Positions 1-6,166 are shown, numbered from the stretch's first letter. The stretch: 7,870 nucleotides of DNA from Methanosphaera sp. rholeuAM74 (GCA_003266075.1 MUZZ01000164.1:1-7870); one strand, 5' to 3'. The notes: generated by a model from the letters alone, not told the origin. Made by a program: numbers and translations.

Positions 1-1349
1 CTTTTTAGGAAGTTGTGTGCTATTTGGGTTATTTCTTCTAAGCGTTTTTCTGTTTTTGCTTCTGCTGTTATTCTGACATATGGTTCTGTTCCTGATGGTC
101 TTATCAGTACCCAGCTTCCATCATTGAGGCTTACTCTTACACCATCCATGTCAAGTATTTCTTCGATATCTTTGTATTCACTAGAGAAGTCTTCTTCTAC
201 TTTCTTCATCACGTCATCCTTTTTATCATCTGGGCAGTCGATTTTTTCACGTATGGTAGGATAGCTTTCTATCCTGTCCAGTTGCTCTGATAGCTTTCCA
301 TTCACCTGTACTGCTCTTATGATTCTTAGACCAGAGAGTAATCCGTCTGGACACATACAGAAGTCTGGGTGTATCCATGTACCAGATGGTTCTCCACCGA
401 ATTTGGCTTTATTTTTTATAATGCTTTCTGATACATGCACATCTCCTACTGGTGTTCTAAGTACTTTTCCACCAACTTCTTTCATTGCTGTGTCAAGACA
501 GGCTGATGCGTCAACCGTTGTCACTACTGTTCCACCGAACTCTTTTGCCATTATACTTATTAGTTTGTCGAAGTCGGATATGTTGCCCTTCTCGTCTACT
601 GCAATCATCCTATCAGCGTCACCGTCATGTGCTAAACCTAAGTCTGCCCCTATTTCTTTGACAGTTTTCATCAGTTCTTGTAGGTTTGCTGAGTTAGGTT
701 CTGGGTTTCGTCCTGGGAAAAATCCGTCTGGCTGAGCATTCAATGTTATAACTTCCATGCCCGACTTTCGAATGGCTTCTGGTGATAGATATGAACCTGC
801 ACCACTTGCACAGTCTACAACTACTTTCAAAACGTGTTTTGGGTCTATCTCAGATATTTCTACGATGTCTTTTATATATTCATCCTTAAATGAGCTTATA
901 TCATACTCTCGTCCAAGTTTTGACCATGATACTTGATTGAAGTCCTTTTCGTAGACCATTTTTTCTATTGTACGTTCTTGTTCTTGTTTGTATGCTAATC
1001 CATCATTATTCCATAGTTTTATACCATTGTACTCGGATGGGTTGTGTGAGGCCGTTATCATTATTCCTGCATCGGCATGCTTTTTTAGGGTTGCATATCC
1101 TACTGTTGGTGTTGGAACTATTCCAAGTAGGAGTACATCGCATCCACATTCTTGAAGTCCTGCTGACATTATATTTTCAAATATCTTACCAGTTGTTCTG
1201 GTATCTCTGCCTATGACTACCTTTCTGCCTTCTCCACCTATGTAATTAGCTAACGCTCTTGCAACGTCTAAGGCTAATTCTAGTGTTATCTCTTCCTGAT
1301 ATTTTCCTCTAATACCTGATGTTCCGAATAGTTTTGGAATGTCACTCAT
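1..1349 (-). CDS. glmM: Phosphoglucosamine mutase, archaeal GlmM type (C-terminal end cut by window edge)
   Basis: Predicted alpha-D-phosphohexomutase that interconverts glucosamine-6-phosphate and glucosamine-1-phosphate on the route to UDP-N-acetylglucosamine, in the cytoplasm. I translated 449 codons from the ATG at 1349 down to base 3 with no stop; family members are about 450 residues, so only the last few are missing. All four family signatures are present: the phosphoserine loop TASHNP (99-104, catalytic Ser101), the Mg-binding DGDADR (242-247), the sugar-binding GGEPSGT (318-324) and the phosphate-binding RPSGTEP (417-423). The N-terminal LFGTSGIRG (8-15 region) is also typical. GGAGG lies 11 bases before the start. 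The gene follows apgM in the same direction across a 77-base spacer with a terminator-like T-run, so it may have its own promoter. Phosphomannomutase or phosphoglucomutase activity cannot be excluded from sequence; the archaeal GlmM assignment is by overall resemblance. Confidence 0.9.
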   Translation of the reverse strand, partial: MSDIPKLFGTSGIRGKYQEEITLELALDVARALANYIGGEGRKVVIGRDTRTTGKIFENIMSAGLQECGCDVLLLGIVPTPTVGYATLKKHADAGIMITASHNPSEYNGIKLWNNDGLAYKQEQERTIEKMVYEKDFNQVSWSKLGREYDISSFKDEYIKDIVEISEIDPKHVLKVVVDCASGAGSYLSPEAIRKSGMEVITLNAQPDGFFPGRNPEPNSANLQELMKTVKEIGADLGLAHDGDADRMIAVDEKGNISDFDKLISIMAKEFGGTVVTTVDASACLDTAMKEVGGKVLRTPVGDVHVSESIIKNKAKFGGEPSGTWIHPDFCMCPDGLLSGLRIIRAVQVNGKLSEQLDRIESYPTIREKIDCPDDKKDDVMKKVEEDFSSEYKDIEEILDMDGVRVSLNDGSWVLIRPSGTEPYVRITAEAKTEKRLEEITQIAHNFLK

Positions 1350-1360
1350 TTTAGTTTTGT

Positions 1361-1365
1361 CCTCC
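1361..1365 (-). promoter_or_regulatory. Shine-Dalgarno of glmM
   Basis: GGAGG on the minus strand, 11 bases before the ATG at 1349. It supports that start; no other nearby start carries such a site. Confidence 0.7.
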
Positions 1366-1393
1366 GATTTGTTTAATATTATTTAACTGTTTT

Positions 1394-1420
1394 AAAAAAA
1401 AAGTATGGTTGGGGTTTAAA
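1394..1420 (-). terminator. C-rich plus T9 terminator-like element after apgM
   Basis: Just after the apgM stop, the minus strand reads AAACCCCAACCATAC followed by nine Ts (1402-1394). There is no strong hairpin, which fits archaeal oligo-T termination. The same arrangement follows three other minus-strand genes in the window. Read-through into glmM remains possible. Confidence 0.5.
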
Positions 1421-1426
1421 ATTAGT

Positions 1427-2659
1427 TTATGCTCCGAATTTGCTTATAACGTTCATTAAGTCTCGTATAATGTACATGACGTCTGATCCACGTATACGGT
1501 TTAATCCACCTTTGGCAGCATATCTTTCACCATATTCGGTGATGTCGTCAACTCTTAGTCCGGATGCTTTTATGAATACTGGTACTGGGTCTCCCGTGTG
1601 GTCTCCAACACTTACTGGTGTTGAATGGTCTGCTGTGACAAATAGTACGATGTCGTCCATTTCGTAGATTTCCTTCATGATTATTCTGTCAACCTTTTCT
1701 AGGAAGTCTCTTTTGCCTGTAATGTCACCATCGTGTCCTGCTTCATCTGCACCATCGACGTTAACTAGGACGAAGTCGTATTGGTCATCCTTAAGCGTTG
1801 CTATTATGTGTTTACCTACACTTTCGAGGTCTGTGTCGATTCCACCTGTTGCTCCTGGTATGTCTATGATGTCTAGTCCAGCAATTTTTGCTATACCCTT
1901 TATGAGTCCTGTTTCTGCTGCACATGCACCTTTGAGTCCATATTTTTCCTCAAATGGTTCTATTGCTGGTACTGCTCCTACTCCCCTTGGAAGTACGATG
2001 TTTGCAGGGTTTTCACAGTTTTCTATTCTTTCAAGGTTTACTGGGTGGTCTTTAAGCATTTCATATGATTTTTCCACGAATTTGTTAAGTAGGCCTGCCG
2101 TGAATTTTGCTTCTTCGGAGTCGTCTAATGCTTTAACAGTTTTTGGCTTGTTTCCTTCGTGTTTAGGGTCTGCATCTGTTATTTGGTCAGATAAGCCTTT
2201 TCCCCTCAGAACCAGTACTGCTCTGTGTGCATCGGATTCCTTGAATATTACTTCAACGTTTTCATCTAAATCCATTTGCCTGATTGTTTCGGCTATTTTG
2301 TCAGTACCACTTTTTATTCTGCCGGCACGTCGGTCTATGACGGTTAAATCGTCTTCTGCTGTTGCAAAGTTGCATCTGAATGCTATATCTCCAGGTTTAA
2401 CGTCTATGTTTACTCCTGCTGCTTCGAATGGTCCTCTTCCAGTATATACCTCGTATGGGTCGTATCCTAGAAGTGTTAGGTGTGCCGTGTCACTACCTGG
2501 TCTTACTCCTGGTCTTATGGTGTCCATAATTCCAGTTATACCTTCTTCAACCATTTTATTCATATAGGGCGTGTTCGCATTTTCTAAAGGTGTTTGATTA
2601 CCTAATTCCTTTACAGGGCGATCTCCCATTCCATCTATTACAAATATAATTCCTTTCAT
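1427..2659 (-). CDS. apgM: 2,3-bisphosphoglycerate-independent phosphoglycerate mutase, archaeal type
   Basis: Interconverts 3-phosphoglycerate and 2-phosphoglycerate in glycolysis/gluconeogenesis; a cytoplasmic, metal-dependent member of the alkaline phosphatase superfamily. The 410-residue protein has the usual length of the archaeal family. Visible landmarks are FVIDGMGDRP (6-15, metal-binding Asp9), RPGSDTAHL (53-61, catalytic Ser56), GRGPFEAAG (74-82), VDGADEAGHDGD (301-312) and TADHSTP (342-348), with a further GDHTGDPVP (352-360). I start it at the ATG at 2659, giving MKGIIF. An in-frame TTG at 2674 would add five residues, but its own bases form the Shine-Dalgarno TTGGAG placed 9 bases before the ATG, and the extension would overlap the DUF92 gene. 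Only 4 bases separate it from the DUF92 stop, so the two are likely one transcript with coupled translation. Confidence 0.95.
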   Translation of the reverse strand: MKGIIFVIDGMGDRPVKELGNQTPLENANTPYMNKMVEEGITGIMDTIRPGVRPGSDTAHLTLLGYDPYEVYTGRGPFEAAGVNIDVKPGDIAFRCNFATAEDDLTVIDRRAGRIKSGTDKIAETIRQMDLDENVEVIFKESDAHRAVLVLRGKGLSDQITDADPKHEGNKPKTVKALDDSEEAKFTAGLLNKFVEKSYEMLKDHPVNLERIENCENPANIVLPRGVGAVPAIEPFEEKYGLKGACAAETGLIKGIAKIAGLDIIDIPGATGGIDTDLESVGKHIIATLKDDQYDFVLVNVDGADEAGHDGDITGKRDFLEKVDRIIMKEIYEMDDIVLFVTADHSTPVSVGDHTGDPVPVFIKASGLRVDDITEYGERYAAKGGLNRIRGSDVMYIIRDLMNVISKFGA

Positions 2660-2663
2660 TATC

Positions 2664-3362
2664 TTATGCTCCAATTGTTATTAAAATGATACCAACTAAT
2701 GCTCCAATTATTGTGGCTGTTAAATTAACATGTTCATTGTTAAAGAGTCCATTACGTTCTAATGTTGCACCAAGAAGACTATCTACAAAGCAACCTATCA
2801 TTCCTGACATGATTGCTATTAAGATACTGTGGGTAATGTCTGGGGATACATTTACTATGAATGATGAAACACCTATGATTAGTGCTCCAATTAATCCTGC
2901 TACTGTTCCAAGTACAGATACTCCACCGTTTGTTCCTGGTTGTACCTGTTCTTGACTTGTAATCAATATAGGTTTGCTTAATACTCCGATTTCACTTGCT
3001 AGTGTGTCTGCTGTTGCTGTGGATATTGCTCCAATAAATCCAGCATAGTTTCCGAATATTGCCATGAGTACTGGGATTATCCCATTTGAGACAACGTTTT
3101 TGATGGTACGTTGTTCGTGTTTTAATCCTATTCTCTGCTTATATTCCTTTTTAAAATTCGTGAAAACAGAACCTAATATAAGAAATAGTAAAAGTATTGC
3201 TAACCAGTTAAAGCCTCTGGTTATAACAATAAATATTCCAATAATTGTTACAAAAGATGAGCCTAGTAAATCAAGTGCACCACTAAGGTAAACTATGATT
3301 CCGAGAATTACACAAATTATGAGGAATATTAATTGTATCATATTTTTATTTATGTTTTTCAT
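2664..3362 (-). CDS. DUF92 (TIGR00297-type) integral membrane protein
   Basis: A 232-residue polytopic membrane protein of the DUF92/TMEM19 family. Hydrophobic stretches are near residues 8-29, 36-47, 52-66, 92-113, 148-172, 178-193 and 214-231. Family signatures are ADTLASEIG (118-126), QPGTNGGVSVLG (141-152) and DSLLGATLER (194-203); the acidic and Gly-rich residues probably form the active or binding site in the membrane. Plant member VTE6 is a phytyl-phosphate kinase, so an isoprenoid-phosphate role is an attractive guess for an archaeon, but nothing here proves it. The start is uncertain: ATG 3362 gives MKNINKN and ATG 3341 gives MIQLIF, and neither has a clear Shine-Dalgarno. It lies 4 bases upstream of apgM, probably in the same transcript. 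Confidence 0.85.
   Translation of the reverse strand: MKNINKNMIQLIFLIICVILGIIVYLSGALDLLGSSFVTIIGIFIVITRGFNWLAILLLFLILGSVFTNFKKEYKQRIGLKHEQRTIKNVVSNGIIPVLMAIFGNYAGFIGAISTATADTLASEIGVLSKPILITSQEQVQPGTNGGVSVLGTVAGLIGALIIGVSSFIVNVSPDITHSILIAIMSGMIGCFVDSLLGATLERNGLFNNEHVNLTATIIGALVGIILITIGA
2669..2672 (-). promoter_or_regulatory. Shine-Dalgarno that decides the apgM start
   Basis: GGAG lies within the last codons of the DUF92 gene, 9 bases before ATG 2659. It overlaps the alternative TTG start at 2674 and argues against it. Its position inside the upstream gene suggests translational coupling. Confidence 0.75.
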
Positions 3363-3393
3363 GAATAATAAAGTTAAGTCAATTTCATTTCTT

Positions 3394-3427
3394 AAAAAAA
3401 GTTAAGGGTGGTTAAATATTAGTTTAT
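3394..3427 (-). terminator. Terminator-like 3' element between rps3ae and DUF92
   Basis: The minus strand reads ATAAACTAAT (3427-3418), then AACCACCC (3413-3406), then TTAAC and seven Ts (3400-3394). It starts about 35 bases after the rps3ae stop and closely resembles the element after apgM, including an identical 10-mer. It ends about 30 bases before the DUF92 ATG, so the DUF92 promoter may overlap it. Confidence 0.45.
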
Positions 3428-3460
3428 CTGTTGTTTTTTTAAAAACGATGGATGCTAATT

Positions 3461-4033
3461 CTATAATACTTTTGTCTTGATTGTTTCCACTTTTTTGAGT
3501 GGGTATATCTTCTTAGCTTCGTGGTAAATGTTGGATGCGAATTTTCCTGATATGATTTCTTTAACAAGTTCTTCTAATGTTTGTTCACTAGCGTTTTCAA
3601 TAATCATGTTGGTCATGGTTTCTCTGATTAGTTTTTGTTGTGATGATTTTGCCCTTTTGACGGTTATTGCTATTATGTGTACATTAATTTTTTTACCGTC
3701 CTTTGTTGTTGCATCAGTTATTGCATCGATACGACTTGTTCCCCTTCTAATCATACTGCGTACGTAGTCTGTTGTTACTCTGTGTCCTTTGAATACTGTG
3801 TGTGCCATTTCTCCACTTACATGATCTATTTCAAAGGATATTTTGACGTACTGTCTACTGAAGTCTCCAGTTATTTCACGCATGGATGTTTCTATTTTAC
3901 GTCCAACCAGCATTTCTGGTTCTTTTGCTGGGCTTGTTCCAAGGTTTGCTTCATCAAATTCTGCTGGTGCTAATATTTCATACCATACTTTTTCTCTCCA
4001 CGTGTCACGTACTCGTCTTCTTGCTTTTGCCAT
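3461..4033 (-). CDS. rps3ae: 30S ribosomal protein S3Ae (eS1)
   Basis: Component of the archaeal/eukaryotic small ribosomal subunit near the mRNA exit region; no bacterial counterpart of this type. The 190-residue product has the archaeal length and the expected basic N-terminus MAKARRRVRDTWREKVWY. Characteristic segments are ILAPAEFDEANLGTSPA (20-36), VGRKIETSMREITGDFSRQ (43-61), FKGHRVTTDYVRSMIRRGTS (81-100) and VHIIAITVKRAKSSQ (118-132), and the end is rich in Lys (about 174-188). The ATG at 4033 is preceded by AGGAG with an 8-base gap. It is not within a ribosomal-protein cluster here: upstream is a 452-base spacer, downstream a terminator-like element and DUF92. It probably has its own promoter and is strongly expressed. 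Confidence 0.97.
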   Translation of the reverse strand: MAKARRRVRDTWREKVWYEILAPAEFDEANLGTSPAKEPEMLVGRKIETSMREITGDFSRQYVKISFEIDHVSGEMAHTVFKGHRVTTDYVRSMIRRGTSRIDAITDATTKDGKKINVHIIAITVKRAKSSQQKLIRETMTNMIIENASEQTLEELVKEIISGKFASNIYHEAKKIYPLKKVETIKTKVL

Positions 4034-4041
4034 TATATCTA

Positions 4042-4046
4042 CTCCT
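4042..4046 (-). promoter_or_regulatory. Shine-Dalgarno of rps3ae
   Basis: AGGAG on the minus strand, 8 bases before ATG 4033: an optimal site, as expected for a ribosomal protein gene. Confidence 0.8.
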
Positions 4047-4060
4047 ATTTATTTATTGAA

Positions 4061-4073
4061 TTAAATTTATATT
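4061..4073 (-). promoter_or_regulatory. Possible TATA box for rps3ae
   Basis: The minus strand reads AATATAAATTTAA preceded by GTAAA (BRE-like). If used, transcription would begin close to the Shine-Dalgarno, giving a very short leader, so a box further upstream is also possible. Confidence 0.3.
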
Positions 4074-4076
4074 TTT

Positions 4077-4098
4077 ACAGTAAGTACTCTTGTACTGT
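4077..4098. repeat. Nested dyad (operator-like) upstream of rps3ae
   Basis: ACAGTA (4077-4082) is the exact reverse complement of TACTGT (4093-4098). Within it, AGTAC (4083-4087) pairs with GTACT (4092-4096). The site abuts the putative TATA box of rps3ae on its upstream side, where an archaeal regulator or a BRE-proximal activator could bind. Confidence 0.35.
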
Positions 4099-4144
4099 AG
4101 TTAGTTTTAAGTTTTAAGCATATTCTTTGCTTATTAATACACCT

Positions 4145-4285
4145 TCATGGTGTTATATGGGTTTTTTGTTTTTTAAAAATTGTTTCAAAGTCTATTAAGT
4201 TTGAAAAAAATCCGTCAGGCTTCATGTTATAATCAAGAGTTAATTTTCTTTCATTAAATGTTTTAGATACGCATGAACAAGTCAT
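4145..4285 (-). CDS. Possible 46-residue small protein or gene remnant
   Basis: An open frame from ATG 4285 to TGA 4145 sits in the spacer between rps3ae and the primase-like gene. It begins MTCSC and contains LTLDYNMKPDGFF and an Ile/Phe-rich stretch before a basic tail KKQKTHITP. I do not recognise it. The composition looks more protein-like than random AT-rich sequence, and the frame stays open another nine codons upstream of the ATG (FTTKVSLKV). GAAGGT lies only one base before the ATG, too close for a normal Shine-Dalgarno, so an internal start or a decayed gene fragment are alternatives. A TATA-like TTTATATTA lies about 70 bases upstream in the AT hairpin. Confidence 0.25.
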   Translation of the reverse strand: MTCSCVSKTFNERKLTLDYNMKPDGFFSNLIDFETIFKKQKTHITP

Positions 4286-4340
4286 AACCTTCAATGATAC
4301 TTTAGTAGTAAATTATCATAAGCCTAGTCTATATCTATTA

Positions 4341-4367
4341 TTATATTATATTTTTATTATAATATAA
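4341..4367. repeat. Perfect 10-bp AT inverted repeat
   Basis: TTATATTATA (4341-4350) pairs perfectly with TATAATATAA (4358-4367) around a 7-base T-rich loop. Because all pairs are A-T it would be a weak RNA hairpin. It could equally serve as TATA elements in either direction; on the minus strand it contains TTTATATTA. Confidence 0.5.
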
Positions 4368-4461
4368 ATGTTGGGGTTATCGTATGGGGTTTAAATTTTT
4401 CCCATTGTCAGTCTTTTCTGTGCTGGGATTAATTATGTGAGAATCAGTGTATGTCTTTTAT

Positions 4462-4486
4462 AAAAAAATGGTGCTGTGTTGGGGTT
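4462..4486 (-). terminator. C-rich plus T7 terminator-like element after the primase-like gene
   Basis: Directly from the TAA stop the minus strand runs AACCCCAACACAGCACCA into seven Ts (4468-4462). It matches the element after apgM in AACCCCAAC and the element near 5745 in GCACCA-T7. Confidence 0.5.
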
Positions 4487-5334
4487 TATAATATTTCTTC
4501 TAGTGTGTATCCTTTTTTGTTGGTGTTTCCCTGTGAGATGTTGTATGACACTCGTTTGTCTATTTTCGTTATTATGTCGGATATTTTCCTATTTTTCTGT
4601 TTTTTTGGGAGAATGTCATTCATTTTTCTTTCGCTACTATTTTTTATTATTTCTTCATAGGGTGTATCTATTTCAAATGGTTTTGTGTATAGTTTGGTGT
4701 ATGTATTTTGTCCACCTGGTAGTGATATCATCTGGGAGTATGGTTCAATGTTTTTATAGAAGAGTGTTTCTAGTTTCATATGGTCTTCTATTATCCTATT
4801 TAGTGCGAACATGGTTAGTGTTGGGTTTTCTAGGTGTAATTCCTTTGTTTTTATGTATAATGAGCATTCATTGAATCCATTATATATTGGGAATGCGTCG
4901 TATCCGAATTCTTCTTTTATGAATTGGTGTGTTTTTTTGGCTTCTTTTATTGCGTTGTTTAGGTGTCCTAGGTTTATGCTTCTGCGTATGAACATGAACT
5001 TTTGTATTTGTGGTAGTTTGCTTATTTCTTCTTTTATCATTTTTATGTCTTCTCTAAAGCGTAGTACTACGCAGTTTTTTATAGCACTTTCTTCGAATTT
5101 CATTCCATCAGATTTTAACCATCGTGTTATATTTTCGGGGGTGTCATATTCGTATACGCTGATGTATAGCCCATTATGAAATTCATTTTTTAGGTATATA
5201 TCATATATTTCGTCTGTTGATGTGATTTCGGATGTTCTAAATCCTGTTGTGGTATCACCTATGGTTATGGTTCTTTTGAATTTGCTACCGTATAATTTTT
5301 TGTATAGGTTGTATAGGTTTTGGTCTTCATCCAT
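4486..5334 (-). CDS. Conserved unknown protein resembling the archaeal primase small subunit, probably catalytically inactive
   Basis: A 282-residue soluble protein with no obvious membrane segment. By eye, its segments follow those of archaeal PriS (archaeo-eukaryotic primase fold) in order. GLYISVYEYDTPENITRW (55-72) resembles the PriS stretch VYSSVALYE.P..MEGW. The region NNAIKEAKKTHQFIKEEFGY (126-145), then FPIYNGF (148-154), resembles the helix and strand before the SGRGYH motif. MISLPGGQNTYTKL (202-215) resembles the RLPSTLHSKVGL motif. Key residues seem lost. The strand expected to carry the catalytic D-x-D reads VVLRFR (89-94), the SGRGYH position lacks its His, and the Arg and His of RLPSTLH are Ser and Asn. 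The C-terminus (232-265) is Lys-rich and probably flexible. GGAG lies 10 bases before ATG 5334. If the reading is right it may be a structural or nucleic-acid-binding relative of primase; otherwise its function is unknown. Confidence 0.45.
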   Translation of the reverse strand: MDEDQNLYNLYKKLYGSKFKRTITIGDTTTGFRTSEITSTDEIYDIYLKNEFHNGLYISVYEYDTPENITRWLKSDGMKFEESAIKNCVVLRFREDIKMIKEEISKLPQIQKFMFIRRSINLGHLNNAIKEAKKTHQFIKEEFGYDAFPIYNGFNECSLYIKTKELHLENPTLTMFALNRIIEDHMKLETLFYKNIEPYSQMISLPGGQNTYTKLYTKPFEIDTPYEEIIKNSSERKMNDILPKKQKNRKISDIITKIDKRVSYNISQGNTNKKGYTLEEIL

Positions 5335-5344
5335 ATTTATTACT

Positions 5345-5348
5345 CTCC
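5345..5348 (-). promoter_or_regulatory. Shine-Dalgarno of the primase-like gene
   Basis: TGGAGAG on the minus strand, with GGAG 10 bases before ATG 5334, supports this start. Confidence 0.6.
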
Positions 5349-5738
5349 ATTAGCTGGTCTCACATAAAATATGTTTTAATTTAGTTCCACTAATCTTTAA
5401 ATTCCTTTGTTAGCATATCCTAAATAGTACTATCTAACTAACGAATATTATTAATTATCTATAAAAATCTAAAAAATATTTTATTTTCACTATATATTTT
5501 TTTAATCACAAAAAACACGGACAAAAATATCCTTAAAAAAGCTATTAAGAAGATATCAACATAAAAACATACTCTAAAAGACAAAAAAAGTCAGTACATT
5601 ACTTTATTCCATATTCATGGAATTAGATGAATTATCTTTATTAATTCAAATTCTATTAACCGTTTTTTAAAATAAAACATTACTTTGGATGAATTTCAGA
5701 CAAAAATAGACATATATGTAATAATATAAAACACGCTT

Positions 5739-5755
5739 AAAAAAATGGTGCTTCT
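5739..5755 (-). terminator. T7 terminator-like element downstream of the COG1433 gene
   Basis: The minus strand reads AGAAGCACCA into seven Ts (5745-5739), sharing GCACCA-T7 with the element at 4462. A preceding T8 run (5778-5771), closer to the stop at 5813, may terminate first. Confidence 0.4.
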
Positions 5756-5812
5756 GTGATATTATCAATCAAAAAAAATCAAAAATTAAAATTCAGAATA
5801 GGATAATCACGA

Positions 5813-6157
5813 CTAGGGCAACACTACACTACTTTTACGAATCTCAGAATCAATAAAATTATCTAAAACTTCCTCAATACTACCATCAGTTTCTATAACT
5901 TTAATACCCCTAGCTTCAACTTCAGCCTTAGCCTTCAAGCCAATTTTTTCACAGATAACAATATCACACTCACTAATGGAATCTGCAGACTTCTCCCACT
6001 CCTCGCTACCATGACGGTCTTTAGATGAATAAACAATGTCTGAGTACTCGACAATGTGAGTTCCATCATCATAGTCATAAACAATAAAAATTTCACAGAC
6101 GCCAAAATGTTCAAGTTTCTTCCCATTATCCTTAACGGCTACAGCAATCTTTTTCAT
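5813..6157 (-). CDS. NifX/NifB-type dinitrogenase iron-molybdenum cofactor domain protein (COG1433)
   Basis: A 114-residue single-domain protein. It begins MKKIAVAVKD and has the family motif LEHFG (15-19), followed by the strand CEIFIVYDYD (21-30). A helix-strand part follows, CDIVICEKIGLKAKAEVEARG (64-84), then VIETDGSIEEVLDNFI (87-102). Family members such as NifX and NafY bind iron-molybdenum cofactor precursors, but stand-alone versions are common in methanogens with no proven role. No nitrogenase gene is visible here, so cofactor synthesis should not be assumed. I use ATG 6157. The in-frame GTG at 6172 overlaps the Shine-Dalgarno GTGAGGAT, which sits 9 bases before that ATG. It is transcribed divergently from the flavodoxin-fold reductase, suggesting a redox or metal context. 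Confidence 0.85.
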   Translation of the reverse strand: MKKIAVAVKDNGKKLEHFGVCEIFIVYDYDDGTHIVEYSDIVYSSKDRHGSEEWEKSADSISECDIVICEKIGLKAKAEVEARGIKVIETDGSIEEVLDNFIDSEIRKSSVVLP

Positions 6158-6166
6158 AAAACTTAT

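Larger units (their letters stand above)
4034..4485. other. Spacer between rps3ae and the primase-like gene
   Basis: This 452-base spacer holds the rps3ae leader and dyad at one end, the small ORF in the middle, an AT hairpin, two GGGG-containing words at 4370-4389, and the terminator of the primase-like gene at the other end. I saw no tRNA-like or C/D-box RNA pattern. Confidence 0.5.
5335..5812. other. AT-rich spacer without a supported gene
   Basis: This 478-base stretch is very AT-rich with many homopolymer runs. It holds the leader of the primase-like gene, with several TATA-like words on the minus strand (for example around 5490-5505). It also has a 10-bp palindrome ATAGTACTAT (5424-5433), a 7-bp hairpin ATTCCAT/ATGGAAT (5606-5623), a 10-bp direct repeat ACATTACTTT (5596-5605 and 5677-5686), and T-runs downstream of the COG1433 gene. 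Only tiny ORFs of about 20 codons occur. I cannot assign an RNA gene. Confidence 0.5.

Noticed and set aside
319..735. Plus-strand open frame of 138 codons, with others at 13-264 and 968-1216
   Set aside because: All are antisense shadows of glmM, which is open in its frame from 1349 to the window edge.
1677..2567. Long plus-strand open frame of 296 codons
   Set aside because: It lies antisense to apgM, whose motifs are unmistakable; the translation is Ser/Pro-rich with no family features.
4476..4874. Plus-strand frame of 132 codons rich in Phe/Leu/Cys
   Set aside because: It is antisense to the primase-like gene; the hydrophobic look comes from complementing Lys/Glu codons.
5617..5670. Plus-strand ORF of 17 codons starting MELDELSLL
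   Set aside because: It is very short, has no Shine-Dalgarno and no TATA at leaderless spacing; chance cannot be excluded.
5335..5812. Possible CRISPR array, tRNA or box C/D RNA in the large spacer
   Set aside because: There are no regularly spaced repeats, no cloverleaf-like pattern and no paired RUGAUGA/CUGA boxes.
5935..6126. Minus-strand 63-codon frame inside the COG1433 gene
   Set aside because: It is an alternative frame of a recognised gene with no ribosome site or recognisable motif.
5813..6157. Evidence for a nitrogen-fixation locus
   Set aside because: Only a stand-alone NifX-type domain is present; such genes are common outside nitrogen fixation and no nif structural gene is in the window.
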